Shown: positions 25,473-34,180 of the stretch, piece by piece
Position numbering within the stretch: position 1 is the stretch's first letter
Layout of the letters: each line of letters opens with the position of its first letter
DNA from: CAVPWP01 sp050789285
Lineage (GTDB): Bacteria; Pseudomonadota; Alphaproteobacteria; Rhodobacterales; Rhodobacteraceae
Length of the DNA stretch: 64,000 nucleotides
Assembly: GCF_050789285.1 (NCBI RefSeq)
Contig: NZ_JBOUVX010000001.1
Coordinates: forward strand, 1-64,000
Reading direction: 5' to 3'
The notes under the pieces: model-generated
The model's database searches: none
What the model saw: the letters and a program-made list of their open reading frames with translations, nothing else
Told to the model about the DNA's origin: nothing
Made by a program: the position numbers and the translations under genes

Positions 25473-26570
25473 ATGAAAGCCGCCCTCTGCCTCGCCTTCA
25501 ACCAGCCCCTCAGCATCGAGACCGTCACACTTGCCCCGCCCCGGCCGGGCGAGGTCGAGGTCACGCTTGGCGCCTGCGCGATCTGCCATTCGGACATCCA
25601 TTACATGGACGGCGCCTGGGGCGGCAGGCTGCCGGCGGTCTATGGGCACGAGGCTGCGGGCTGGGTCACGGCGCTTGGCGACGGGGTCACCGCCTATGCG
25701 AAGGGCCAGCGCGTGCTGGTCACGCTGATCCGGGCCTGCGGCCACTGCGCGTGCTGCGCCTCGGGGCGGCCGACGGTCTGCGAGGACCCGCACTACCGTG
25801 ACACGCCGGTCAGCCTGCCGGACGGCACGCCGGTGACGCAGGGCATGGCGACCGGCGCCTTCGCCGAGAAGGTCGTGGTGCACACAAGCCAGCTTGCGCC
25901 CCTGCCCGACGACATGCCGCTGGACGTCGCCTCGCTTCTGTCCTGCGGGGTCATCACCGGGACGGGCGCGGTCTTCAACAGCGCGAAGATGCCGGCCGGC
26001 GTGACTGCGCTGGTCATCGGCGCGGGCGGGGTCGGGCTGAACGCCGTCCAGGGTGCGCGGATCGCCGGGGCGCGGCGGGTCATCGCCATGGACGTGGCCC
26101 CCGAGAAGCTGGCCGCGGCCGCCGAATTCGGCGCGACCGACGGCGTGCTGGCGACCGCCGGCGACGCGCGCGATCAGGTGCGTGCGCTGACCGGCGGACG
26201 GGGCGCCGACTACGTCTATGTCACCGTGGGCGCGGTTCGCGCCTACGAGCAGGCGCTGGGCTTCTGCGCACCGGGTGGTTCGGTGGTGATGGCCGGGATG
26301 ACGGCAAACGACGAGGTGATGCACCTCAACCCCGGCAACACCGCCTATCTCGAGCAAAGCCTGGTGGGGTCGCGCATGGGCTCGACCGTGCTGGCCCGGG
26401 ACATCCCGCGGCTGATCGAGCATTACCGCCAGGGCCGGCTGAAACTCGACGAGCTGATCTCGAACCGCTATCCGCTCGAGCGGATCAACGAGGCGATCGA
26501 GGACGCGCGCAAGGGCGTGTCGCGGCGCAACGTGATCCTGTTCGACGCCTTCGGGAAGGGCGCGCCGTGA
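25473..26570 (+). CDS. zinc-dependent alcohol dehydrogenase
   Basis: 365-residue medium-chain dehydrogenase. Cys38 and His59-Glu60 (YGHEAAG) are the catalytic zinc site, and Cys89, 92, 95 and 103 the structural zinc site; the cofactor fold is VIGAGGVGLNAVQ near residue 180. Oxidises an alcohol or hemithioacetal with NAD(P). It starts 38 bases after the DMGDH-like gene and overlaps the next gene by 4 bases (GTGA). One plausible role is oxidising the formaldehyde or aldehyde released on demethylation, but the sequence does not fix this; it is not an obvious glutathione-dependent formaldehyde dehydrogenase. Confidence 0.9.
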   Translation: MKAALCLAFNQPLSIETVTLAPPRPGEVEVTLGACAICHSDIHYMDGAWGGRLPAVYGHEAAGWVTALGDGVTAYAKGQRVLVTLIRACGHCACCASGRPTVCEDPHYRDTPVSLPDGTPVTQGMATGAFAEKVVVHTSQLAPLPDDMPLDVASLLSCGVITGTGAVFNSAKMPAGVTALVIGAGGVGLNAVQGARIAGARRVIAMDVAPEKLAAAAEFGATDGVLATAGDARDQVRALTGGRGADYVYVTVGAVRAYEQALGFCAPGGSVVMAGMTANDEVMHLNPGNTAYLEQSLVGSRMGSTVLARDIPRLIEHYRQGRLKLDELISNRYPLERINEAIEDARKGVSRRNVILFDAFGKGAP

Positions 26571-27799
26571 AGCTCGACACGCTCGAAATCTTCGTGATCG
26601 GCACCCCGCCCCCTGGGTGGGGCGGGCGCTACTGGATCGTGGTGAAGCTTTCCACGGCCTGCGGCATCCATGGCTACGGCGAGGTCTATGCCGCCGCAGT
26701 CGGGCCGGCCGCGATGAAGGCGGTGATCGGCGACGTCTTCGCGCGCCACATGGCGGGCGAGGACCCCGAGAACGTCGAACTGATGTTCCGCCGCGCCTAT
26801 TCGTCGGGCTTCACCCAGCGTCCCGATCCCACGGTCATCGGCGCCTTTTCGGGGCTTGAGATGGCCTGCTGGGACATCCTCGGCAAGGCGCGGGACCGCC
26901 CTGTGTGGGCGCTGCTGGGCGGACGCATGAACGACCGGTTGCGCGCCTATACCTACCTCTATCCGCTGGCCCACCACGATCCCAAGGCGTTCTGGACCAG
27001 CCCAAAGATGAACGCCGAGTCGGCCTATGCGGCGGTCAAGCAGGGGTTCACGGCGATCAAGCTTGATCCGGCGGGGCCCTACACGATCCGCGGCGGGCAC
27101 CAGCCCGGGATGCGCGACATCGCGCAGTGCGAGGCCATGCTTGGCGCCGTGCGCGACGCGGTGGGCGACCGGGCCGACATCCTTCTGGGCACCCACGGCC
27201 AGTTCACCGCCGCCGGCGCGATCCGCCTGGGCGCGGCCGTCGAACGGTTCCGCCCGCTCTGGTTCGAAGAGCCGGTCCCCCCCGACGACATCGCAGCCAT
27301 GGCCGAGGTCGCCCGGGCCAGCCGCATTCCCGTCGCCGCTGGCGAGCGTCTGACCACCAAGGCCGAGTTCACCGCGGTTCTGCGCGCCGGCGCCGCGGCG
27401 ATCCTTCAGCCCGCGCTGGGCCGTTCCGGCGGGATCTGGGAGACAAAGAAGATCGCCGCCATCGCCGAGGGCTTCGGCGCGCAGGTCGCGCCGCATCTCT
27501 ATGCCGGCCCGGTCGAGTGGGCGGCCAACATCCATCTGGCCGCGACACTTCCCAACCTTCTGATGATCGAATGCATCGGGACGGGCGGCGACTTCCACCG
27601 CCCGCTCATCGGGCAGACCCTGAGCGTCGAGGAGGGCTTCCTCACGCCGCCCGACGCCCCGGGTCTGGGGATCGACTTCGACGAGGCGCTGGCCCGGGCC
27701 AACGGGTACGACGACTCTGCCCTGCATCTTCAGATGCAGGAGGCGCCGTGTGACTACGTGAACGGCAATTCTTTCGGGGGAGGTGCGCAAAGAGACTGA
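26567..27799 (+). CDS. enolase-superfamily enzyme (mandelate racemase/acid-sugar dehydratase-like)
   Basis: 410-residue enzyme that abstracts a proton next to a carboxylate. The N-terminal capping domain ends near residue 130; AIKLDP contains the second-strand lysine, WFEEPVPPDD and AAGERLTTK contain the metal ligands, and PHLYAGPVEWAANIH resembles the catalytic-His region of the mandelate-racemase/galactonate-dehydratase branch. The start is GTG at 26567. The superfamily includes betaine racemases/epimerases acting on proline betaine as well as acid-sugar dehydratases; with this operon (DMGDH, alcohol dehydrogenase) either is possible. Sequence features lean to a dehydratase-like member. Confidence 0.8.
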   Translation: MKLDTLEIFVIGTPPPGWGGRYWIVVKLSTACGIHGYGEVYAAAVGPAAMKAVIGDVFARHMAGEDPENVELMFRRAYSSGFTQRPDPTVIGAFSGLEMACWDILGKARDRPVWALLGGRMNDRLRAYTYLYPLAHHDPKAFWTSPKMNAESAYAAVKQGFTAIKLDPAGPYTIRGGHQPGMRDIAQCEAMLGAVRDAVGDRADILLGTHGQFTAAGAIRLGAAVERFRPLWFEEPVPPDDIAAMAEVARASRIPVAAGERLTTKAEFTAVLRAGAAAILQPALGRSGGIWETKKIAAIAEGFGAQVAPHLYAGPVEWAANIHLAATLPNLLMIECIGTGGDFHRPLIGQTLSVEEGFLTPPDAPGLGIDFDEALARANGYDDSALHLQMQEAPCDYVNGNSFGGGAQRD

Positions 27800-27808
27800 A
27801 ATATCAGT
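27795..27808. repeat. short palindrome overlapping a stop codon
   Basis: ACTGA-AATA-TCAGT, a perfect 5-base inverted repeat that includes the stop codon of the enolase-superfamily gene, at the start of an AT-richer stretch that begins the next operon's upstream region. Confidence 0.35.
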
Positions 27809-27845
27809 GACTTGCGCTAAAGCGGTTGAATGCTGGCCGCAAGTC
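27809..27845. promoter_or_regulatory. 8-base inverted repeat upstream of the ABC/sox operon
   Basis: GACTTGCG (27809-27816) and CGCAAGTC (27838-27845) are perfect arms around a 21-base spacer. The position, about 120 bases before the binding-protein gene and just after the previous operon, suits an operator or a stem-loop ending the upstream transcript. There is no T tract, so an operator is preferred. Confidence 0.4.
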
Positions 27846-27966
27846 GGATTTGTTGAACACGATGCAAACGCCCATCCGCCGGTTCATCCGAAAGCGGCAA
27901 CAGCCAAGAAACGGCGCAGAAGCGACAGCTTCCGCAAGCGCCGAGACACACACAAGGGGAGATGCC

Positions 27967-29604
27967 ATGACCAAACCAACCAAGAACGGGCCGCGCGTGC
28001 ACGACGCCGCGCGGATGTACGCGGACGAGTGCAAGGGCGGCAAGCTGAGCCGTCGGGAATTCCTGACCCGCGCCACGGCGCTGGGGGTCGCGGCGCCGAC
28101 GGCCTACGGGCTTCTGGGGCTTGCCGCGCCGCGCGCCTTCGCGCAGACCCCGCAGATGGGCGGCACGCTGCGGATGCAGATGGACATCAAGGCGCAGCGC
28201 GACCCGCGGACCTGGGACTGGTCGGAACACTCCAACGTCTGCCGCGGCTGGCTTGAGTACCTCGTCCATTACGAGCGCGACGGCTCGGTTCAGCCGGTCC
28301 TGCTGGAAGGCTGGGAAGCCAACGAAGACGCCACCGTCTATACGCTGAGGGTGCGTCCGGGGGTGACCTGGAACAACGGCGATCCCTTCACGGCGGCGGA
28401 TGTCGCCCACAACCTCGAGCGGTGGTGCGACGCCTCGGTCGAAGGCAACTCGATGGCTTCGCGGATGGCCGCGATCTCGCAGGACGGAAAGCTGCGCGAA
28501 GGCGCGGTCGAAGTGGTCGACGACCTGACCCTTCGGGTGATCCTGTCGAGCCCGGACATCGCCTTCATCGTCAGCACGGCCGACTACCCGGCCGCCGTGG
28601 TGCACCCCTCCTTCACCGGCGACGATCCGGTCGCCAACCCGATCGGCACCGGCGCCTATCGCCCGGTCAGCCACGAGCCGGGCATCGGCGCGGTGATCGA
28701 GCGCAACCCCGATCACACCTGGTGGAACGAGGGCAACGGCGCCTGGCTTGACCGGATCGAGTTCGTCGATCTGGGCACCGATCCCGCGGCCTGGCTGGCC
28801 GCCGCGGAAGGCGGCGAGATCGACATCCTGTACCAGACCACGGGCGACTTCGTGGACATCTTCGAGTCGATCGGCATGCCGTCGACCTCGGCGGTGACGG
28901 CCTCGACGCTGGCGGTGCGCTTCAACCAGACCCAGCCGCCCTATGACAACGTCAACGTCCGCCGCGCCCTTCAGATGGCGGTGGACAACACGATCGTGCT
29001 TCAGCTTGGCTACAACGACCGCGGCACGGTGGCCGAGAACCACCATGTCTGCCCGATCCACCCCGAATACGCCGAGCTTCCGCCGCCGGTGTTCGATCCG
29101 GCCAAGGCCGTCGAGATGATCGCCGCAGAAGGGCTTGCCGATCACGAGTTCGAACTGATCTCGATCGACGACAGCTGGCAGGCCGCGACCTGCGACAACG
29201 TCGCCGCACAGATCCGTGCGGCCGGGATCAACATCAAGCGGACGATCCTGCCGGGCGCGACGTTCTGGAACGACTGGCTGGTCTATCCGTTCTCGTCGAC
29301 GGAATGGAACATGCGCCCGCTCGGGGTGCAGATCCTGAACCTCGCCTACCGCTCGGGCGTGGCCTGGAACGAGGCCGGCTATGCAAATGCGGAGTTCGAC
29401 GCGCTTCTCGATCAGGCAAACGGCATCGCCGATGCCGATGCCCGCAGAGAGGTCATGGCGAAGATCCAGACGTTGATGCAGGAAGATGGCGTGCTGATCC
29501 AGCCGTACTGGCGGTCGCTCTACCGCAATGCGCGGCCCGAAGTGCAGGGGGCGGAAATGCACCCGACGTTCGAGGTCCGCTACCAGTCCTACTGGATGTC
29601 CTGA
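27967..29604 (+). CDS. ABC transporter substrate-binding protein (SBP family 5), TAT-exported
   Basis: 545-residue periplasmic binding protein for peptides, opines or similar solutes. The twin-arginine signal SRREFLTRA at about residues 30-38 is followed by a hydrophobic stretch and cleavage near AFAQ (about residue 61). The body has the family motifs YTLRVRPGVTWNNGDPF and NPIGTGAYRP. ATG 27967 follows AGGGGAG; an upstream in-frame ATG at 27826 is not needed for the signal. First gene of a run leading through two permeases and an ATPase into sarcosine oxidase. A G/C-rich hairpin just downstream may stabilise its mRNA so that binding protein exceeds permease. Confidence 0.9.
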   Translation: MTKPTKNGPRVHDAARMYADECKGGKLSRREFLTRATALGVAAPTAYGLLGLAAPRAFAQTPQMGGTLRMQMDIKAQRDPRTWDWSEHSNVCRGWLEYLVHYERDGSVQPVLLEGWEANEDATVYTLRVRPGVTWNNGDPFTAADVAHNLERWCDASVEGNSMASRMAAISQDGKLREGAVEVVDDLTLRVILSSPDIAFIVSTADYPAAVVHPSFTGDDPVANPIGTGAYRPVSHEPGIGAVIERNPDHTWWNEGNGAWLDRIEFVDLGTDPAAWLAAAEGGEIDILYQTTGDFVDIFESIGMPSTSAVTASTLAVRFNQTQPPYDNVNVRRALQMAVDNTIVLQLGYNDRGTVAENHHVCPIHPEYAELPPPVFDPAKAVEMIAAEGLADHEFELISIDDSWQAATCDNVAAQIRAAGINIKRTILPGATFWNDWLVYPFSSTEWNMRPLGVQILNLAYRSGVAWNEAGYANAEFDALLDQANGIADADARREVMAKIQTLMQEDGVLIQPYWRSLYRNARPEVQGAEMHPTFEVRYQSYWMS

Positions 29605-29611
29605 GGCGACG

Positions 29612-29639
29612 GGCGCGCGGGGCCGGGTCCCCGCGCGCC
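29612..29639 (+). other. 11-bp perfect stem-loop between binding protein and permease
   Basis: Arms GGCGCGCGGGG (29612-29622) and CCCCGCGCGCC (29629-29639) with a 6-base loop, 8 bases after the binding-protein stop. No T tract follows, so it is more likely a transcript-end stabiliser or partial terminator inside the operon than a full terminator. A smaller hairpin (CTCCGG-ATG-CCGGAG, 29641-29655) follows at once. Confidence 0.6.
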
Positions 29640-29732
29640 TCTCCGGATGCCGGAGAATCCGATCCGTCGCACCGCCTGGTCCGGGGGAAAGACCCGTCCG
29701 CCCGGACCGCGCCACCGAAGACAGGAGTCAGG

Positions 29733-30818
29733 ATGATCTTCTTCCTTGCCCGGCGCGTCGGCGTCATGATCGTTTCGGCGATCTGCCTGACCTTCGTGGT
29801 CTTCTACCTGACGAACCTTCCCGCCAAGCTCGAGACCCTTGCAAAGACCCAGGCAGGCTCGCGGATCAGCGATGCCGAGGTCGCAAGCTGGCTTCAGGCC
29901 AATGGCTATGGCGCGCCGATGCTGGTCCGCTATGGCGAATGGCTGGGCGTCATGCCGGGCTGGGTCGTCGAGGCGGAAGACGGCACGCTGCGCGGGCGCT
30001 GCATCGACCCCGCCGAGGCGGACGCGGCCGCGCCGGCGCGCTGCGGCGTTCTTCAAGGCTACTGGGGGCATTCGACCCGCTTCCGGGCCGATGTCAGCGA
30101 GGTTCTGGGCAACCGGTTGGGCGCCACGGGCATGCTGATGCTTTGGGTTCTCATCGTCATGGTCCCGATGGCGCTGATCGTGGGGGTGCTCGCCGGCATG
30201 CGTGAAGGCTCGAAGCTTGACCGCAGCCTGTCCACCTTCGCGATCATCACCACCGCCACCCCCGAATACGTCTCGGGCGTCGTTCTCATCGCGCTTTTCG
30301 CGTCGTCGACGGTGGGCCTTTCGCCGCTTCTGGTGACGTGGGGCGTGATCGAGGGGCCGGTCCTTTTCCAAGGCAACGCGCGCTCGGCGCTGGAGCAGAT
30401 CACCTTCTGGAATTTCACGCTGCCGGTGATGACGGTGGCGCTTTACGGCATGGGCTATGTGGCCCGCATTACCCGCGCCTCGATGACCGAAGTGATGACG
30501 CAGCAGTACATCCGCACCGCGCGGCTCAAGGGCGTGAGCTTTCCCAACATCGTCCTGCGCCACGCGCTGCGCAACGCGCTGATCGCGCCCTTCACGGTCA
30601 TCATGCTTCAGATCCCCTGGCTTCTGAACGGCGTCGTGATCGTCGAGGTGCTGTTCAGTTACCCGGGCTTCGGGTGGACGCTGTACGAGGCCGCGGTGAA
30701 CAACGACATCGACCTGCTTCTGGCCTGCTCGGTCGTCGCCGTGATCGTCGTGCTGGTGACGCAGCTGATTTCGGACATCGGCTATGTCTATCTCAATCCA
30801 CGCATCCGGATTTCTTGA
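29733..30818 (+). CDS. ABC transporter permease, DppB type
   Basis: 361-residue membrane subunit of the importer in the sox operon. A first membrane segment lies at about residues 9-27; a long external loop (about 35-125) is bigger than in the DppB protein at the window start; then the core domain with EAA loop at about residues 250-276 (QQYIRTARLKGVSF). ATG 29733 is preceded by CAGGAG. A longer open frame upstream runs through the hairpin region and is not coding. The permease pair, binding protein and ATPase make a complete importer. Confidence 0.92.
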   Translation: MIFFLARRVGVMIVSAICLTFVVFYLTNLPAKLETLAKTQAGSRISDAEVASWLQANGYGAPMLVRYGEWLGVMPGWVVEAEDGTLRGRCIDPAEADAAAPARCGVLQGYWGHSTRFRADVSEVLGNRLGATGMLMLWVLIVMVPMALIVGVLAGMREGSKLDRSLSTFAIITTATPEYVSGVVLIALFASSTVGLSPLLVTWGVIEGPVLFQGNARSALEQITFWNFTLPVMTVALYGMGYVARITRASMTEVMTQQYIRTARLKGVSFPNIVLRHALRNALIAPFTVIMLQIPWLLNGVVIVEVLFSYPGFGWTLYEAAVNNDIDLLLACSVVAVIVVLVTQLISDIGYVYLNPRIRIS

Positions 30819-30830
30819 GGAGTCCCCGGA

Positions 30831-31997
30831 ATGACTGAGCCTCTGGGCTGGTTCGAGATCCTGGCGGGAATGGCGGTGCGGCTCTGGCCGGTGTGGGTCG
30901 CCATGGCGCTGGTCTTCGCAGGGTCGCTGGGCTTCAGGCGGCACCTTGGGCTTTACGGCAAGCTCTTCGATTCCACCGTCGGCATGATCGGCTATGCGAT
31001 CGTGCTGTTCTGGCTGTTCACAGCGCTCTTTGCGGGCGTGATCATCACCCACGATCCGCTGGTCCAGCTCAGCGGGATGCGCAACGCGGTGCCGGGCGCG
31101 GCGGTCGCGATGCCCGCAGAGGGGGTCTATCCGCATTACCTTCTGGGCGGCGACGCCCTGGCGCGGGACGTCTTCTCGCGCATGGTCATGGGCGCGCGCG
31201 AAGTGCTGCGCATCGCCCCCTTCGCCGCCATCATCTCGTTCATGATCGGGATCTCGCTGGGGCTTCCGGCGGGCTATTTCGGCGGGCGGCTCGACACGGT
31301 GCTGACCTTCGTCGCGAACCTCGTGCTGGCCTTCCCGGTGATCCTTCTGTTCTTCCTGCTGGTCGCGCCCGAGATCCAGTCGACGCCGATCCCCGGCGTG
31401 ATGGCCGCGATCCTGTTCCTTGTGCCGATCCTCTTCGTGATGGTCCTGCTGAACGCACGGTTCTTCACGCAGCCGGCCAAGCGGAACCTCTACCTTGGGC
31501 TTGTGGCCGTGGTCGGGCTCTGGGCGTATTCGGGGCTCGCGTTCAACGCCGATCCGCTGGGCGTCTGGGGCATGTCGCCGAACCTTCTGAACGTCTTCGT
31601 GGCGGTCGTCTTCGTGAACGCGCCCACGGTGTTCCGGATCGTGCGGGGGATCACGCTGGACATCAAGACGCGCGACTACGTCGCCGCGGCGCAGACCCGG
31701 GGCGAGGGGCCGTGGTACATCATGATGTGGGAAATGCTGCCCAACGCGCGCGGGCCGCTTATCGTCGATTTCTGCCTGCGCATCGGCTACACGACCATTC
31801 TGCTGGGCACGCTTGGCTTCTTCGGTCTGGGGGTCACGCCGGAAAGCCCCGACTGGGGCTCGACCATCAATGCCGGGCGCAGGCTGCTGACCGTCTATCC
31901 CCATGCCGCGGTGGTGCCCGCGGTGGCGCTGATGTCACTGGTTCTTGGCCTCAACCTGCTGGCTGACGGCCTGCGCGAAGAAAGCCTGAAGGACTGA
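30831..31997 (+). CDS. ABC transporter permease, DppC type
   Basis: 388-residue membrane subunit, longer than the usual 290-320 because of extra hydrophobic segments: two N-terminal ones (about residues 20-37 and 48-68) and an inserted pair in the middle (about residues 175-240). The EAA loop is at about residues 279-300 (TRDYVAAAQTRGEGPW). GAGGAG lies ahead of the ATG, 12 bases after the DppB stop. The large insert is like that of some family members with unusual substrates, but gives no direct clue to the solute. Confidence 0.9.
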   Translation: MTEPLGWFEILAGMAVRLWPVWVAMALVFAGSLGFRRHLGLYGKLFDSTVGMIGYAIVLFWLFTALFAGVIITHDPLVQLSGMRNAVPGAAVAMPAEGVYPHYLLGGDALARDVFSRMVMGAREVLRIAPFAAIISFMIGISLGLPAGYFGGRLDTVLTFVANLVLAFPVILLFFLLVAPEIQSTPIPGVMAAILFLVPILFVMVLLNARFFTQPAKRNLYLGLVAVVGLWAYSGLAFNADPLGVWGMSPNLLNVFVAVVFVNAPTVFRIVRGITLDIKTRDYVAAAQTRGEGPWYIMMWEMLPNARGPLIVDFCLRIGYTTILLGTLGFFGLGVTPESPDWGSTINAGRRLLTVYPHAAVVPAVALMSLVLGLNLLADGLREESLKD

Positions 31998-32058
31998 CGA
32001 TGCCCCTCAGCCAACCCGGCCGCCACCGCTGCCGCGCCCCCCGTAAGGAGACCCGCCG

Positions 32059-34143
32059 ATGACCGACTGGGACCCCTCGACCCCGATCCTCGAGATCGAC
32101 CGGCTGTCGATCTCGTTCTTCACGCGCGGGGGCGAGATCCCGGCGGTGATGGACTTCTCCTGCACCGTCATGGCCGGCGAGGCGATGGGCCTGGTGGGCG
32201 AATCCGGCTGCGGAAAGTCGACCGTCGCGCTGGGGGTGATGCAGGACCTTGGCGTCAACGGCCGGATCGTCGGCGGGTCGATCCGCTTCAAGGGGCGGGA
32301 TCTGACCACCATGACCGCGGGCGAACTGCGCGCCCTGCGCGGATCGCAGATCGCCATGATCTATCAGGAGCCGATGGCCAGCCTGAACCCCGCCATGCGG
32401 GTTGGGCGACAACTGATGGAAGTGCCGATGATCCATCAGGGCATGTCGGCCGAGGAGGCGCGCGCCCGGGCGCGCCAGCTTGTCGTCGACGTGCGCCTGC
32501 CCGATCCCGACCGTATCCTCGACGCCTATCCGCACCAGCTGTCCGGGGGCCAGCAACAGCGCATCGTCATCGCCATGGCTTTGATGGCGAACCCCGCGCT
32601 TCTGATCCTTGACGAACCGACGACCGCGCTCGACGTCACCGTCGAGGCCGGGATCGTCGAGTTGGTCCGCGAACTGGGCGAGAAGTACGGCACCTCGATG
32701 CTGTTCATCAGCCACAACCTTGGCCTGGTGATGGAGGTCTGCGACCGGCTGTGCGTGATGTATTCCGGCGAAGCGGTCGAAACCGGCGACATCCGCGACG
32801 TCTTCAACCGGATGCGCCATCCCTATACCCAGGCGTTGTTCCGGGCGATCCCGCTGCCCAGCGCCGACAAGCGCGTGCGCCCGCTGCGGGCCATCCCGGG
32901 AAGCTTCCCGCTGCCGCATGAACGCCCGCCCGGCTGCAACTTCGGGCCGCGCTGCGACTACTTCGCGGCGGGGCGCTGCGACGGCGCCGACATTCCCATG
33001 GCGACCGTGGAAGGGGGCGAACGCCACCAGAGCCGGTGCCTGCGCTTCGCCGAGATCGACTGGGACGCGCCCTGGACCGCGGACAAGGACGTGCCGGCCT
33101 CGGAGATCGGCGAAGTCGTGCTGCGCATGGACGACGTGCGCAAGTACTACGAGGTCGCCTCGTCCGCGCTGTTCGCGGGCGGCGCGACCAAGGTGGTGAA
33201 GGCCAACGAGACGCTGTCCTTCGACGCCCGCGAGGGCGAGACGCTGGCGATCGTGGGCGAATCCGGCTGCGGCAAGTCGACCTTCGCGAAGGTGCTCATG
33301 GGGCTTGAGACGGCCACGGCCGGCAAGATCATGCTCTTTGACGAGAACGTGCAATCGACCCCGATCCAGCAGCGCAACATGGACACTGTCTCGTCCCTGC
33401 AGATGGTGTTCCAGAACCCCTTCGACACCTTGAACCCGTCGATGACGGTGGGGGCGCAGATCATGCGGGCGCTGGAGATCTTTCGGGTCGGCAATTCGCA
33501 GGAAGAACGGCGGGCGCGGATGCTCGAGCTTCTTGACCTTGTCAAGCTGCCGCGCGCCTTCGCGACGCGGATGCCCCGGCAGCTGTCGGGCGGTCAGAAG
33601 CAGCGCGTGGGCATCGCCCGCGCCTTCGCTGGTGATGCCAAGGTCGTGGTCGCGGACGAACCCGTGTCGGCACTGGACGTGTCGGTCCAGGCGGCCGTGA
33701 CCGAATTGCTGATGGACATCCAGCGCAAGAACCACACCACGCTTCTGTTCATCAGCCACGACCTGTCGATCGTGCGCTATCTCGCGGACCGGGTGATGGT
33801 GATGTACCTTGGACATGTGGTCGAGTTGGGCACCACCGAACAGGTCTTCGCGCCGCCCTATCACCCCTATACCGAGGCGCTGCTGTCGGCGGTTCCCGTT
33901 GCCGACACCTCGATCGAGAAGCAACGGATCGTGCTTGAGGGGGATATCCCCTCGGCGATGAACCCGCCCCCGGGCTGCCCGTTCCAGACGCGGTGCCGCT
34001 GGAAGGGGCAGGTGCCCGAAAACCTCTGCGACCGCGAGATGCCGCCGATGCGGACGCTTGACGGCGGTCACCAGATCAAGTGCCATCTGACGGAAGACCA
34101 GATGGCCGGCATGGCCCCGGTGTTCCGCCTTGCGGCCGAGTGA
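32059..34143 (+). CDS. ABC transporter double ATP-binding protein (DppD-DppF fusion)
   Basis: 694-residue protein with two complete ATPase domains. Domain 1 (about residues 1-330): GESGCGKST, LSGGQQQRI, LLILDEPTTALD and a C-terminal PPGCNFGPRC. Domain 2 (about 350-694): GESGCGKST, LSGGQKQRV, VVVADEPVSALD and PPGCPFQTRC. The importer at the window start uses two separate genes for these roles. AAGGAG precedes the ATG. It powers uptake by the preceding permeases and lies 37 bases before soxB. Confidence 0.93.
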   Translation: MTDWDPSTPILEIDRLSISFFTRGGEIPAVMDFSCTVMAGEAMGLVGESGCGKSTVALGVMQDLGVNGRIVGGSIRFKGRDLTTMTAGELRALRGSQIAMIYQEPMASLNPAMRVGRQLMEVPMIHQGMSAEEARARARQLVVDVRLPDPDRILDAYPHQLSGGQQQRIVIAMALMANPALLILDEPTTALDVTVEAGIVELVRELGEKYGTSMLFISHNLGLVMEVCDRLCVMYSGEAVETGDIRDVFNRMRHPYTQALFRAIPLPSADKRVRPLRAIPGSFPLPHERPPGCNFGPRCDYFAAGRCDGADIPMATVEGGERHQSRCLRFAEIDWDAPWTADKDVPASEIGEVVLRMDDVRKYYEVASSALFAGGATKVVKANETLSFDAREGETLAIVGESGCGKSTFAKVLMGLETATAGKIMLFDENVQSTPIQQRNMDTVSSLQMVFQNPFDTLNPSMTVGAQIMRALEIFRVGNSQEERRARMLELLDLVKLPRAFATRMPRQLSGGQKQRVGIARAFAGDAKVVVADEPVSALDVSVQAAVTELLMDIQRKNHTTLLFISHDLSIVRYLADRVMVMYLGHVVELGTTEQVFAPPYHPYTEALLSAVPVADTSIEKQRIVLEGDIPSAMNPPPGCPFQTRCRWKGQVPENLCDREMPPMRTLDGGHQIKCHLTEDQMAGMAPVFRLAAE

Positions 34144-34180
34144 CCGATCCCGCCGGCCGATGCCCCTGCAGGAGTAGCGG

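Noticed and set aside
26567..27799. Naming the enolase-superfamily gene a proline betaine racemase/epimerase
   Set aside because: The context is tempting, but the PHLYAGPVEWAANIH region and length resemble the mandelate racemase/galactonate dehydratase branch more than the betaine epimerase, so only the superfamily is claimed.
29589..31904. 771-codon open frame on the minus strand
   Set aside because: Antisense to the two permease genes; His/Arg/Asp-rich shadow of hydrophobic codons.
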